In this document: in pieces, positions 7,346 to 15,636 of the stretch | Layout of the letters: each line of letters opens with the position of its first letter | Position numbering within the stretch: the first letter of the stretch is position 1 | Position numbers and translations under genes: made by a program | DNA from: JAVVTR01 sp036653535 | Lineage (GTDB): Bacteria; Bacteroidota; Bacteroidia; Bacteroidales; P3 | Reading direction: 5' to 3' | Assembly (NCBI GenBank): GCA_036653535.1 | Contig: JAVVTR010000023.1 | Span: forward strand, 1 to 36,652 | DNA: 36,652 bases | The notes under the pieces: generated by a model | What the model was told of the DNA's origin: nothing | What the model saw: only the letters and a program-made list of their open reading frames with translations | The model's database searches: none

Positions 7346-7768
7346 ATGAATATAGCGGAAAAAACAGAAACCATTATTAAAGAATTTACCTCTTTCGAGG
7401 ATTGGATGGATAGGTATAATTTATTAATAGAAATGGGAAAATCTTGTCCTGTTTTATCCGATCAAGAAAAGAACGACAATTTCCTTATCAAAGGTTGCCA
7501 ATCGAGAGTTTGGATCAAAGCAGAGAAAAAAAACGGTTTAATTTATTTCAAAGCCGACTCGGATGCCGTAATTACCAAAGGAATTGTGGCCGTACTTCTT
7601 TATGTCTTTTCCGGAGAAAAAGCGGAAGTTATAGTAAATGCACCTATTGATTTTCTAGACACCATTGGTCTAAAAGAACACCTTTCCCCTACACGATCCA
7701 ATGGATTGAATGCTATGCTAAAACAAATTAAACTTTATGCATTAGCTCTTAGTTTACAAAAATCTTAG
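7346..7768 (+). CDS. sufE: Cysteine desulfuration protein SufE
   Basis: A 140-residue SufE that accepts sulfane sulfur from the cysteine desulfurase SufS and passes it to the SUF Fe-S cluster scaffold. The acceptor cysteine is C51 in LIKGCQSRVW, and the N-terminal pattern EDWMDRYNLLIEMGK and the C-terminal helix LSPTRSNGLNAMLKQIK fit the family. No sufBCDS genes are next to it. A weak hairpin (ATTGGGAA at 7780-7787 with TTCCCAAT at 7814-7821) lies just after the stop. Demand for Fe-S clusters must be high in this organism, given the ferredoxin-like genes further on. Confidence 0.93.
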   Translation: MNIAEKTETIIKEFTSFEDWMDRYNLLIEMGKSCPVLSDQEKNDNFLIKGCQSRVWIKAEKKNGLIYFKADSDAVITKGIVAVLLYVFSGEKAEVIVNAPIDFLDTIGLKEHLSPTRSNGLNAMLKQIKLYALALSLQKS

Positions 7769-7852
7769 AAATTCTATCCATTGGGAAACATAGTTGCATT
7801 ACTACCGAAGTTGTTCCCAATACGCTTATTTCTTATTTTCCAGTATTTTTAC

Positions 7853-7860
7853 TACTTTTG
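7853..7860 (+). promoter_or_regulatory. -7 promoter element of the polyprenyl synthase gene
   Basis: TACTTTTG at 7853-7860 fits TAnnTTTG and would give a start near 7867, 12 nt before the ATG at 7879. No TTG sits at the right distance upstream. The site excludes the TTG at 7858 as a start codon. Confidence 0.5.
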
Positions 7861-7878
7861 CAAAATTTCATTTTCTTT

Positions 7879-8910
7879 ATGTTTACTAAATTTCATGCGC
7901 CTATTGCTTCTACCCTAACCACTTTTGACGAAAAATTTAAGTTTCTCGTAGATAGTGATTTTCCTATGTTAAAGGAAATAAGTGCCCATGTATTTCATAC
8001 CAAAGGGAAACAATTACGCCCGCTTTTGTTATTTTATATCTATAAACTATTTAAAGAAGAAATTTCCGAATCTGCTTATTTAGCCGCCTCTCTCATAGAG
8101 ATACTACATGCCTCTTCTTTAATTCATGATGATGTTGTGGATATGGCCGATACAAGACGAGGAAATCCATCCGTGCGTTTTTTATGGGGTAACAAAGCCG
8201 CAATATTGGCCGGAGACTATATGCTTTCTAATGCGTTCTTAAAAGCATACGATCACAGCGACACCCGTCTTATGGTGTTTATGGTGGAAGTGATCCGACA
8301 AATGAGCGAAGGGGAATTAATACAATTGGAATATACGGCCAATCCGGCTATTACAGAAGATATTTATTACCAAATCATAGAACGTAAAACGGCTGCTTTA
8401 TTTGCTTGCTGTTGTCGTTGCGGTGCCCATGCCGCCGGAGCCTCTGACGAAGAAATTCTTTTAGCCCAAAATTTGGGAAAAAATATAGGTTTAGCTTTTC
8501 AAATACAAGACGATCTTTTAGACTTAAATCTCCGTGTATCCGCCGGCAAAGCCTATGGCAACGACCTAAGAGAAGGAAAAATAACCCTTCCTGTTTTATA
8601 TTATTTAAGACAAGCCTCTCCAAAGGAACGCAACGAATTGTGGTCCATACTACAATCAACATCCACTAAATCCGTGGATTCTAAAGAATTAAACGAAACC
8701 ATTGAATATATAATTAAAAAAATCAATCTCTCTGGAGTGGAGGCAGATTGTCTTGCACAAGTAGATAAATTTAAAGAACTCGCCCTTTTGAATTTTCAAA
8801 AATTAAATTGTCCATCCCCCATGGTTTACGATTTAATTTCCTGGATATGCACCACTTACAAAAGCGCCTCTCTTTGCGAACCCACTATTGCACAAGAACA
8901 AGCCTTCTAA
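7879..8910 (+). CDS. Polyprenyl diphosphate synthase (octaprenyl/solanesyl type)
   Basis: A 343-residue trans-prenyltransferase that lengthens allylic diphosphates with isopentenyl diphosphate, supplying the side chain of menaquinone. The first aspartate motif is LIHDDVVDMADTRRG (around residues 85-99) and the second QIQDDLLDL (around 210-218); GKQLRPLLLF and the GDYMLSNAF helix are also conserved. The small residues before the first motif (EILHASSLIHDD) suggest a long-chain product, but the chain length cannot be read safely. The ATG at 7879 is chosen because a -7 element covers the region just before it. The giant secreted protein gene starts 8 bp after the stop and is probably cotranscribed. 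Confidence 0.9.
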   Translation: MFTKFHAPIASTLTTFDEKFKFLVDSDFPMLKEISAHVFHTKGKQLRPLLLFYIYKLFKEEISESAYLAASLIEILHASSLIHDDVVDMADTRRGNPSVRFLWGNKAAILAGDYMLSNAFLKAYDHSDTRLMVFMVEVIRQMSEGELIQLEYTANPAITEDIYYQIIERKTAALFACCCRCGAHAAGASDEEILLAQNLGKNIGLAFQIQDDLLDLNLRVSAGKAYGNDLREGKITLPVLYYLRQASPKERNELWSILQSTSTKSVDSKELNETIEYIIKKINLSGVEADCLAQVDKFKELALLNFQKLNCPSPMVYDLISWICTTYKSASLCEPTIAQEQAF

Positions 8911-8918
8911 TTTCGTCT

Positions 8919-11900
8919 ATGAAAAAAATATTTATCCTTTGCAGTTTGTTTATTTGCACCTCCTTTGTATGTGATTTTCTCCATGCTACAAATGGAATCA
9001 CCATATTAAGTCCCACTATTTGCTCCACCCAAGTCCCCCTCCATATAAACGGACAACTTTATACTAATAGAGAATCTTATATCTCTATCCTTTCTATTAC
9101 AGATAACTTCGGAAACAGTTATTCTCCCGATGGAACCGTATCTCCAACTAAAACTACCACTTATTTTATAGAGTATAAAAATCAAAATACAGGAACTACT
9201 AAAACCGAAAATGCCGTAGTTACTATAGTTTATCCACCCAAATTAAGTATTAATAGGGAGCACTATATTGCTCAAGTATGTGAAGGATCCACCGTTACTC
9301 TATCCTTAGACACCTTAGAAAACATAGAACGAAACACCTTGGAATGGGTTTTGTCTACAGGAGGCACTTCCTCTGAATTTATGCCTACTTTTACTATTAC
9401 TAAAAATGCAAATATAACCGTTACAGCAAGAAATAATACTTGCGGCGAAATAGCTTCCGACAAACTTATCTACTTTGCCAAAACAAAACCGAAATTTAAA
9501 TATAAAATTTTAGACTTAAGTCCCATTACCGTCTGTGTGGATTGCCCCATCGATTATCCTCTACCAAACGAAATAGAGGTAAGTGCAGGAACACCTATTT
9601 TTAGAACACTTACGTGGATAGATACGGAAAATCCTATCGTTAGTAGTTATCCTCGGGTTGTTAATGGACATTTATTAGGTCACGTAGACAGCACTAACGA
9701 ATGTGGCACTACCAATTTATTAGTAGATACTACTATTAAACTAAAAATTATAGGAACTCCTTGCACGCCTGTTCTATATCCTAACCTGAGTACAACCTCT
9801 TGTATCTGTACAACAGTAGGAATTTCCGTAACCAATCCTTATACCCCTCTATGTAGCTTTAATCAAAAGGATATTCATATCTTATGGAATGCAACTACGG
9901 TAAATTTCCTTAACGAACAAAACAGTCTTAATAAAAAAATATTCAATTATAATGCCCTTCCTTTAAAATCTTCTTCCTTTTCCACGGAAATAAATTACAC
10001 CCTCTCTTGTCCGAGCAAAAGTAGCCCCACTTTAAATAAACAAATCGCTCGAAACACGGACGTTACTATAGACAGCTGTATAAGCGCAAGCTATTTTTAC
10101 TGTTACGGAGATACGGCCTATTTAAGTTTTATAACAGATGCAAGTAAGGATATAAAAAATGTAAAAATTCTTCCTCCTCACGATATCTTATTTTCATTAA
10201 ATACAAGTTCCAACAAATTGTATCTTTTTGCAAGTAAAGATGTAGTATTAGACAGTCTTCTCTATACTCCTCTTCAATACCAAATTACCTACAAACTCAT
10301 CGAATGTAAGCAAGATATAGATATTATTAAATCCATTTCTTTAAAGGAAGACTTCTTTTGCAAACCCCAACTATATCACAACTATCCACCGACCTACGCT
10401 AAGGAACAATATAGTTGCATAGGAGATGCAAACAGTATTGGGATATACGTCCAAAATCGTACTATTGTTTTCGATAGTTTAGTTATAAGTCAAGGCCCTT
10501 ATCAGATTGGAAATTTCCAAAACAATCAAGGGGAAGAAGCATATAGAAGCATGGAATACTCTCTTTTCCCTTACTATGAACAATATTTCAGAGACATATT
10601 AGTAACCGCTTATTATACCCAAAAAGGTTTGTCTAAAAGCACAAGCAAAACTTTCCCCATCACCGCCATATCCTGCCCGCCAAAAATATATAAACAAACC
10701 TCTTACGGCAAGTGTCCCGGCAGTGAAAATCGCTTCGATATTATGGCCTCGAACCCCACCACCAAACGAGAAAGTTTTACTATAAAAACCCTTTGCACTC
10801 CATCTTGTACCCTTTTTGATACCACTTCCCAAAATTTACAATCTCGTTGGCATTATTATTTTTCCGTTGCTCCTTTCACCAATACGGAATTAAAGATGAT
10901 ATTGCAGTACAACGAAGGCGACAGTCTTAAATCCATGGAATTATCTTCCTCTTTTTTCATGAATGATACTTGTTTCCCATACGGAGTTCCCGATCAAAAT
11001 AGCACTTGTATAAAAGATAGTTTGCATCTTTATATAGACTGTAAAAACGTGCAAGACACCTTAGTAAAAGTGATATGGGACAACTCGTCCCCCTGTCGGT
11101 TTCATTTAATTAACAAAGAAGAATATCCACCAATATCCAATAGATATAGGCTGCACTATTATACCTTCGCAGATACAAATGGCATTTATCCTTATGTAGT
11201 ACAAGTAAAAAATAGAGACACTCTTCTTTCGTATCCCGACACTCTAAAGCTTCACGTAATATTAAGTTCTAAGGCTTTTGTCACAGACACTGCTTACGTT
11301 TGTACTGGCAGTGATATAGACTTAAGCCCATATATAGACACTACTATAGTACAATTTATTAAAGAACCAACAAGCCTTTTTTTCCGAAATGTACAAAAAA
11401 ATATTACCCTATCGGTAGTAGCACAAAGTAAATTTCATTGTGCCAACATGGACATATACAATACCTTTCAAGATAGCATCCTTATAAATGCAGATTTAGA
11501 TGTATATCTATCGGGTATGAATGATACTGTTTTTTGTATGGGCGACTCCATTTCTCTAAAAGCTCCCACCAACGGTAGAGTAACTTGGGTAAGAGAGACT
11601 CTCCCTCCATCCCTATATAGCAAAGATACCTTAGTTACCAATCTCCTTAATTATTTAAGCTTTTGTGATACTATACGTAATAGCAATACCCGATATACCG
11701 CTATCTCTTCCAATACTTGTCCCATTTGGCTATCTAAATCTTTTTTGGTTAAGGCAAAAAGTCTTCCCCATATCTTTATAGAACCCAAAAGCCGAGTCTG
11801 TCTCTACGATACTATACATCTAAAGGCACAATGTTCGGATAGTTCCCCACTTTCTTCCTATTGGACCCACAACGGGTTTCTTTTAAATTCTCCTCATATT

Positions 11901-13925
11901 GTACTCACCACCAAAGATAGTAGTTATGCGGTAATTCATATCCAAGGTTCTAATCAATGTTGGAACCAAGACTCCTCTTTATTGTTGGCCTATCTTCCCC
12001 CTTTAGTACAAATTTCAGATGGGAATAATTCCATTTGTGTTCACCCAAAGAGACCGACTCTATTACAGGCTAAAGGTGCTGATAGCTATCAATGGCTTAT
12101 AAAAACTCCTGTCAATACCCCTAATTTGAATATTAACATCCATACGGATTCTATCTTTCAAGTAGTGGGTATAGAAAATTTGCACCAATGTAAAGACACC
12201 GCAAAAATTAAATGTCTCTTATACGTTCCTGATATAAATACGTCCGATACTACTCTTTGCGTAGGTACCCAGCTTTTAATTAAAGTAGATAGCTTGCCAA
12301 AATCAAAATTTCTTTGGAGTATCAATCATTTAATTCTTTCCAATAGTTCTATTTTAAATATAGAAAACGTACACGATATAGATACTGGATCCTATTTTTT
12401 ATATACCAATCGCTATTTTTGTAAAGACACTCAAATCTTAAAACTACAAACCTATTCCACTCCAAATCCAAAAATTCAAACAGAAAATCTTCGCTTTTGT
12501 GAAGGAATCTCCATTAATTTATCTATAACTACAGCTCTTAGCCCCATAGAAGAAAACAATATGCAAATTTGGTGGTTTACCCCTCGCCATAAGGATGGAT
12601 TACCCGGTGGTAAGCATTTTTCTCTTTCCTCTACTATCCTTTCCGACAGCGGTTGGTACAAAGTTAAAGTTAAGCTCGGATCCTGCTCCAGCACGGATAG
12701 TGTTTTTCTTTCTATAGATTCTCACAGCCACCCCTCTTTTAATCTCCGGAATTTTTATTGCAATGGAGAGGATCTTGCTTTAGAAGCATATCCTAAGGAT
12801 AAAAACGCTTCCTATCATTGGTTTTCCTCTAATCGAAATATTTATTCCTCTAACTCCGACACCCTCTTGCCCAATTTACAAAAAGAAGATAGCACAAAAC
12901 TCTATTTAGAAATACAACGTTATTCTTGTTGCGACACCACCTTTAGAATGGTTTCCGTACGTCCAAGAATAGACCCCTCTTTACATACATCTTCCTTTCA
13001 TTGCGAAAGTTCCACCGCCACCATTACCGCAGAAAATGCAGAAAATGCAGATCAAAAACAATGGTACTTTCAAAACACCATTTTACCAGGAGAAAACACC
13101 TCTACCCTTCATATTCCCAATGTAAACTTTGCAAATCAAGGTTGGTACTCCTTTATATCCTCTCTGAAGCTGTGCAATAGCTACAAAGACAGTATTTATT
13201 TAAAAATAAACCCATTACCTATTCCTATTTTAGCGAAAGATACTTTTTTCTGTATGGGAGATACCTTAATATTAAATGCCTATAATGCCCAAAGTCCCGA
13301 AGCTACATTTGTATGGAATACCGGAATAAAGGCTCCTTCGATTTCTATCACTACCCAAGGAAACTATTGGCTAACTATGACCCTAAACGGCTGTAAACAG
13401 AATGCAAATATTGCCGTGACTTCCCGCCCTAAGCCCATTTTTAGTTTGGGTGCCGATACCGTTCTTTGCAGAGAGAGTCCTCTTATACTAAAGGGACCCG
13501 ATGGATATATCGATTATTTGTGGCAAGACGGCTCTACTATGCCCTATCTTCCTGTGCAAGAAGATGGAATTTACCGCTTAACTATAACCCAAAATGCCTG
13601 TTCTTATAGCTCCAGCCGATACGTACATTTTCGTTTCTGTGGAACTCTCTTTTTTGCCTCTGCTTTTACGCCTAATGGAGATGGAATCAACGACAAATTC
13701 GGAGTATTTACCAATGCCAAACCCGAAGACTTAAACTACCGCTTAATAATTTTTGATCGTAGTGGAAAAATTGTCTTTTCTACTACCAATATTTCTGACA
13801 GCTGGGATGGATTTTATAAAGGACAGGCTTGTCTTTCGGGCGTCTATGTTTTTCGTTGTATTGCATACGATAAAGAAAACAAAAAAGACTTATCTGTAAA
13901 TGGACAAGTTACCATTATACGATAA
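8919..13925 (+). CDS. Giant multi-Ig-like T9SS-secreted surface protein with gliding-motility C-terminal domain
   Basis: A 1668-residue protein. The N-terminus MKKIFILCSLFICTSF is a signal peptide with likely cleavage after LHA (about residue 23). The last ~90 residues, starting with FFASAFTPNGDGINDKFGVF and containing LIIFDRSGKIVFST, SWDGFYKGQACLSGVYVF and VNGQVTIIR, form the type B (gliding motility-associated, CHU_C) domain used for type IX secretion. The middle is a string of Ig-like beta modules, each opening with a cysteine strand such as VFCMGDSISLKA, VCLYDTIHLKA, LCVGTQLLIKV or FFCMGDTLILNAY. From nt 11300 to 13470 ten such cysteine codons recur every 216-264 bp (about 80 residues). 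Tryptophan-tyrosine Ig endings (DSGWYKV, NQGWYSF) are visible. No catalytic domain is recognised; adhesion or a structural surface role is inferred. The secretion machinery is not in the window. Confidence 0.88.
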   Translation: MKKIFILCSLFICTSFVCDFLHATNGITILSPTICSTQVPLHINGQLYTNRESYISILSITDNFGNSYSPDGTVSPTKTTTYFIEYKNQNTGTTKTENAVVTIVYPPKLSINREHYIAQVCEGSTVTLSLDTLENIERNTLEWVLSTGGTSSEFMPTFTITKNANITVTARNNTCGEIASDKLIYFAKTKPKFKYKILDLSPITVCVDCPIDYPLPNEIEVSAGTPIFRTLTWIDTENPIVSSYPRVVNGHLLGHVDSTNECGTTNLLVDTTIKLKIIGTPCTPVLYPNLSTTSCICTTVGISVTNPYTPLCSFNQKDIHILWNATTVNFLNEQNSLNKKIFNYNALPLKSSSFSTEINYTLSCPSKSSPTLNKQIARNTDVTIDSCISASYFYCYGDTAYLSFITDASKDIKNVKILPPHDILFSLNTSSNKLYLFASKDVVLDSLLYTPLQYQITYKLIECKQDIDIIKSISLKEDFFCKPQLYHNYPPTYAKEQYSCIGDANSIGIYVQNRTIVFDSLVISQGPYQIGNFQNNQGEEAYRSMEYSLFPYYEQYFRDILVTAYYTQKGLSKSTSKTFPITAISCPPKIYKQTSYGKCPGSENRFDIMASNPTTKRESFTIKTLCTPSCTLFDTTSQNLQSRWHYYFSVAPFTNTELKMILQYNEGDSLKSMELSSSFFMNDTCFPYGVPDQNSTCIKDSLHLYIDCKNVQDTLVKVIWDNSSPCRFHLINKEEYPPISNRYRLHYYTFADTNGIYPYVVQVKNRDTLLSYPDTLKLHVILSSKAFVTDTAYVCTGSDIDLSPYIDTTIVQFIKEPTSLFFRNVQKNITLSVVAQSKFHCANMDIYNTFQDSILINADLDVYLSGMNDTVFCMGDSISLKAPTNGRVTWVRETLPPSLYSKDTLVTNLLNYLSFCDTIRNSNTRYTAISSNTCPIWLSKSFLVKAKSLPHIFIEPKSRVCLYDTIHLKAQCSDSSPLSSYWTHNGFLLNSPHIVLTTKDSSYAVIHIQGSNQCWNQDSSLLLAYLPPLVQISDGNNSICVHPKRPTLLQAKGADSYQWLIKTPVNTPNLNINIHTDSIFQVVGIENLHQCKDTAKIKCLLYVPDINTSDTTLCVGTQLLIKVDSLPKSKFLWSINHLILSNSSILNIENVHDIDTGSYFLYTNRYFCKDTQILKLQTYSTPNPKIQTENLRFCEGISINLSITTALSPIEENNMQIWWFTPRHKDGLPGGKHFSLSSTILSDSGWYKVKVKLGSCSSTDSVFLSIDSHSHPSFNLRNFYCNGEDLALEAYPKDKNASYHWFSSNRNIYSSNSDTLLPNLQKEDSTKLYLEIQRYSCCDTTFRMVSVRPRIDPSLHTSSFHCESSTATITAENAENADQKQWYFQNTILPGENTSTLHIPNVNFANQGWYSFISSLKLCNSYKDSIYLKINPLPIPILAKDTFFCMGDTLILNAYNAQSPEATFVWNTGIKAPSISITTQGNYWLTMTLNGCKQNANIAVTSRPKPIFSLGADTVLCRESPLILKGPDGYIDYLWQDGSTMPYLPVQEDGIYRLTITQNACSYSSSRYVHFRFCGTLFFASAFTPNGDGINDKFGVFTNAKPEDLNYRLIIFDRSGKIVFSTTNISDSWDGFYKGQACLSGVYVFRCIAYDKENKKDLSVNGQVTIIR

Positions 13926-13997
13926 AAGCCTTAATATTTTAGCACGGTTCTTAGATGTTTTATTTAACTATAGTATAACGTTTGGAAACCTTTGTCT

Positions 13998-14546
13998 TTA
14001 TTGCCGACTATGCAATTTTAAAAGATTCTCTTCTATCATTTCTTTTAAAAAGTGTTGAATTTGTGGATCCGAAATAGAAACATTATCCAAAACTGCTTTT
14101 ACTTCTCTCGTATCGAAAAGATAGTTTCCATACGAATTTTTATGTTCATATATAAAATCAAGCGTTGGATTCATAGCCGTTAACATTCCTATTACACCAA
14201 CCATATCCCCCACTGGTATTCTATCTATGTGATCCATAACAAAAGAAGCTTTAAGTACCGTTCCAACTCCTACTTGGGAATGAATTTCCAATGTTCCTCC
14301 AGTAATTTCTACATTTTGTTTTAATAAAGGTAATCCCATACCCACTTTTCGTGTAGTACGAGTAGTGGTATAGGGATCGGTAACCTTAGATAAAAACTCC
14401 GGACTCATTCCTTTCCCATTATCTTCTATAGTAAGTATATACCTATTCTTCGAAATATCTTCATCTGTAATAATCCTCATCAAAGTAGCATTGGCACTAA
14501 TAGAATTTTGTATTAAATCCAATACATGGGAAGCCATATCTTTCAT
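13998..14546 (-). CDS. GHKL-type ATP-binding protein of the hydrogenase-like module
   Basis: A 182-residue protein with only the ATPase half of a histidine kinase. N box HVLDLIQNSISANA (about 7-20), G1 box IEDNGKGMS (about 41-49), and G2 box KVGMGLPLLKQ (about 67-77) are clear; there is no dimerisation domain and no phospho-acceptor histidine domain. The C-terminal ~80 residues (from DHIDRIPVGDMVGVIG) are an extension without recognised motifs. Its start overlaps the end of the PHP gene by 4 bp, so it is the last gene of the six-gene minus-strand unit. It may bind or phosphorylate another module protein; this is inference from neighbours. Confidence 0.82.
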   Translation of the reverse strand: MKDMASHVLDLIQNSISANATLMRIITDEDISKNRYILTIEDNGKGMSPEFLSKVTDPYTTTRTTRKVGMGLPLLKQNVEITGGTLEIHSQVGVGTVLKASFVMDHIDRIPVGDMVGVIGMLTAMNPTLDFIYEHKNSYGNYLFDTREVKAVLDNVSISDPQIQHFLKEMIEENLLKLHSRQ

Positions 14547-15277
14547 TTTATATATCTCCCATTTTTCGTCTCTAAAGCTAAGGTTAATTCTTTGAAATTT
14601 AATTTTTCCATATAAAAACTAGTATAACTATTACCAATATCACCTACCATATGAGCATCCGAACTATGAATAAAGGAGAAACGTTTTAAATAAGCAAAAC
14701 GTTTTAGAAATTTTTCTGTTGTTGTAAATCGGCTCAACTCCAAAGCATCTGCTTTCAAATCTAAAGGAACAAAACCCAACTGACTCATTAAACTGGTAGA
14801 TGGTTTATCTACATGGGCCGGTATAAACAAACCATTATATTTTTTGACTTTCTCATATAAATCGTCTAGGCATAGAGGCAAGGCGGACCACAACAAACGA
14901 GCTTCTTCGTAAACAATTTCCTCTTCTTGGTTCACCACTATTTGATATCCTATTTTATCCACATCATTAGGAATATCTGGCAATACCTCTTCTATCCATG
15001 ACTGGAAACCCGCTCGTTCTTCTTCTTTTTCAAAAAAAGCCAAAGCATGTGCCTCCTCTTTGCTTGTAAGTTCACAACCCATCAAGGCCAAAATACCCAA
15101 ACGCTCCGACAAACTATGTATTAATACACTTTGACGAGTGGAATTATGATCGGTAATCCCTATAATGCTCAACCCTTCCTCTTGGGCTTTTTGAATAATA
15201 TTTACCGGGCTCATATCCAAATTAGCACAAGGTGACAATATAGTATGTATATGCAAATCGGCTTTATATTCCTGCAC
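14543..15277 (-). CDS. PHP-domain metal-dependent phosphoesterase
   Basis: A 244-residue PHP protein of the polymerase-and-histidinol-phosphatase superfamily. Metal ligands are intact: HxH in DLHIHTILSP (8-17), the ITDHNS strand, the CELTSKEEAHAL turn with Glu and His, FIPAHVDKP, and SSDAHMVGDIG near the C-terminus. Relatives act on nucleotides, RNA ends or sugar phosphates; the substrate here is unknown. The start codon is GTG (complement of 15275-15277), three bases after the stop of the DRTGG gene, and the end overlaps the next ATPase gene. This association of PHP, DRTGG and GHKL ATPase genes with a hydrogenase-like gene recurs in anaerobes, from memory of such clusters. Confidence 0.85.
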   Translation of the reverse strand: MQEYKADLHIHTILSPCANLDMSPVNIIQKAQEEGLSIIGITDHNSTRQSVLIHSLSERLGILALMGCELTSKEEAHALAFFEKEEERAGFQSWIEEVLPDIPNDVDKIGYQIVVNQEEEIVYEEARLLWSALPLCLDDLYEKVKKYNGLFIPAHVDKPSTSLMSQLGFVPLDLKADALELSRFTTTEKFLKRFAYLKRFSFIHSSDAHMVGDIGNSYTSFYMEKLNFKELTLALETKNGRYIK

Positions 15278-15280
15278 TTT

Positions 15281-15631
15281 TTATTTATTTCCAAGTTTTA
15301 GAAAAGCATATAATTGCCCTGCCGTTTGAAAAGTTTCTTCTTCGGTTCCTAAGATAGGAATGTTTTCGAGCCTGCTTTGCTCTAACATATCTGAACTTGG
15401 CTCTAATCCTTTTACCAAAATAATAGCCGCTAATTCTTTTAAAGAGGCAATAGCCATTACATTTTTATGCGTTTGTAGTGTAATCCAAATTTGCTCACTT
15501 TCGGCATGCCCCATAACATCACTTAGTAAATCCGATACATAGCCACCATCTACCTCTCGTTTCAATCCTTTTGCATCTCCATCGGAAATAACCCGTAAGT
15601 TTAATGCTTTTACCACTTCTTCTACTGTCAT
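15281..15631 (-). CDS. DRTGG-domain protein (second copy in the module)
   Basis: A 116-residue stand-alone DRTGG domain, an alpha/beta domain otherwise found inside phosphotransacetylase-type proteins and paired with CBS domains, thought to bind small ligands or proteins. Family features are the N-terminal MTVEEVVKALNLRVISD, the hallmark region GGYVSDLLSDVMGHAES (about residues 29-45, where GGYVSDLLS takes the place of the DRTGG core) and the C-terminal ILGTEEETFQTAGQLYAFL. It starts 5 bp after the stop of the hydrogenase-like gene and ends 3 bp before the PHP start. It shares its plan with the DRTGG protein at 17604-17957 (YAFASDLMSDVL, YSMYRAAGLL) but is clearly diverged. Confidence 0.8.
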   Translation of the reverse strand: MTVEEVVKALNLRVISDGDAKGLKREVDGGYVSDLLSDVMGHAESEQIWITLQTHKNVMAIASLKELAAIILVKGLEPSSDMLEQSRLENIPILGTEEETFQTAGQLYAFLKLGNK

Positions 15632-15636
15632 ATACT

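Noticed and set aside
7780..7821. Hairpin after sufE as terminator
   Set aside because: Eight pairs with a loop of about 26 bases and only a broken T-rich tail; mentioned in the sufE entry but not listed as a terminator.
13926..13997. Terminator between the convergent T9SS cargo and GHKL genes
   Set aside because: No stem of useful length is visible in the 72 bp, in contrast to other convergent junctions in the window.
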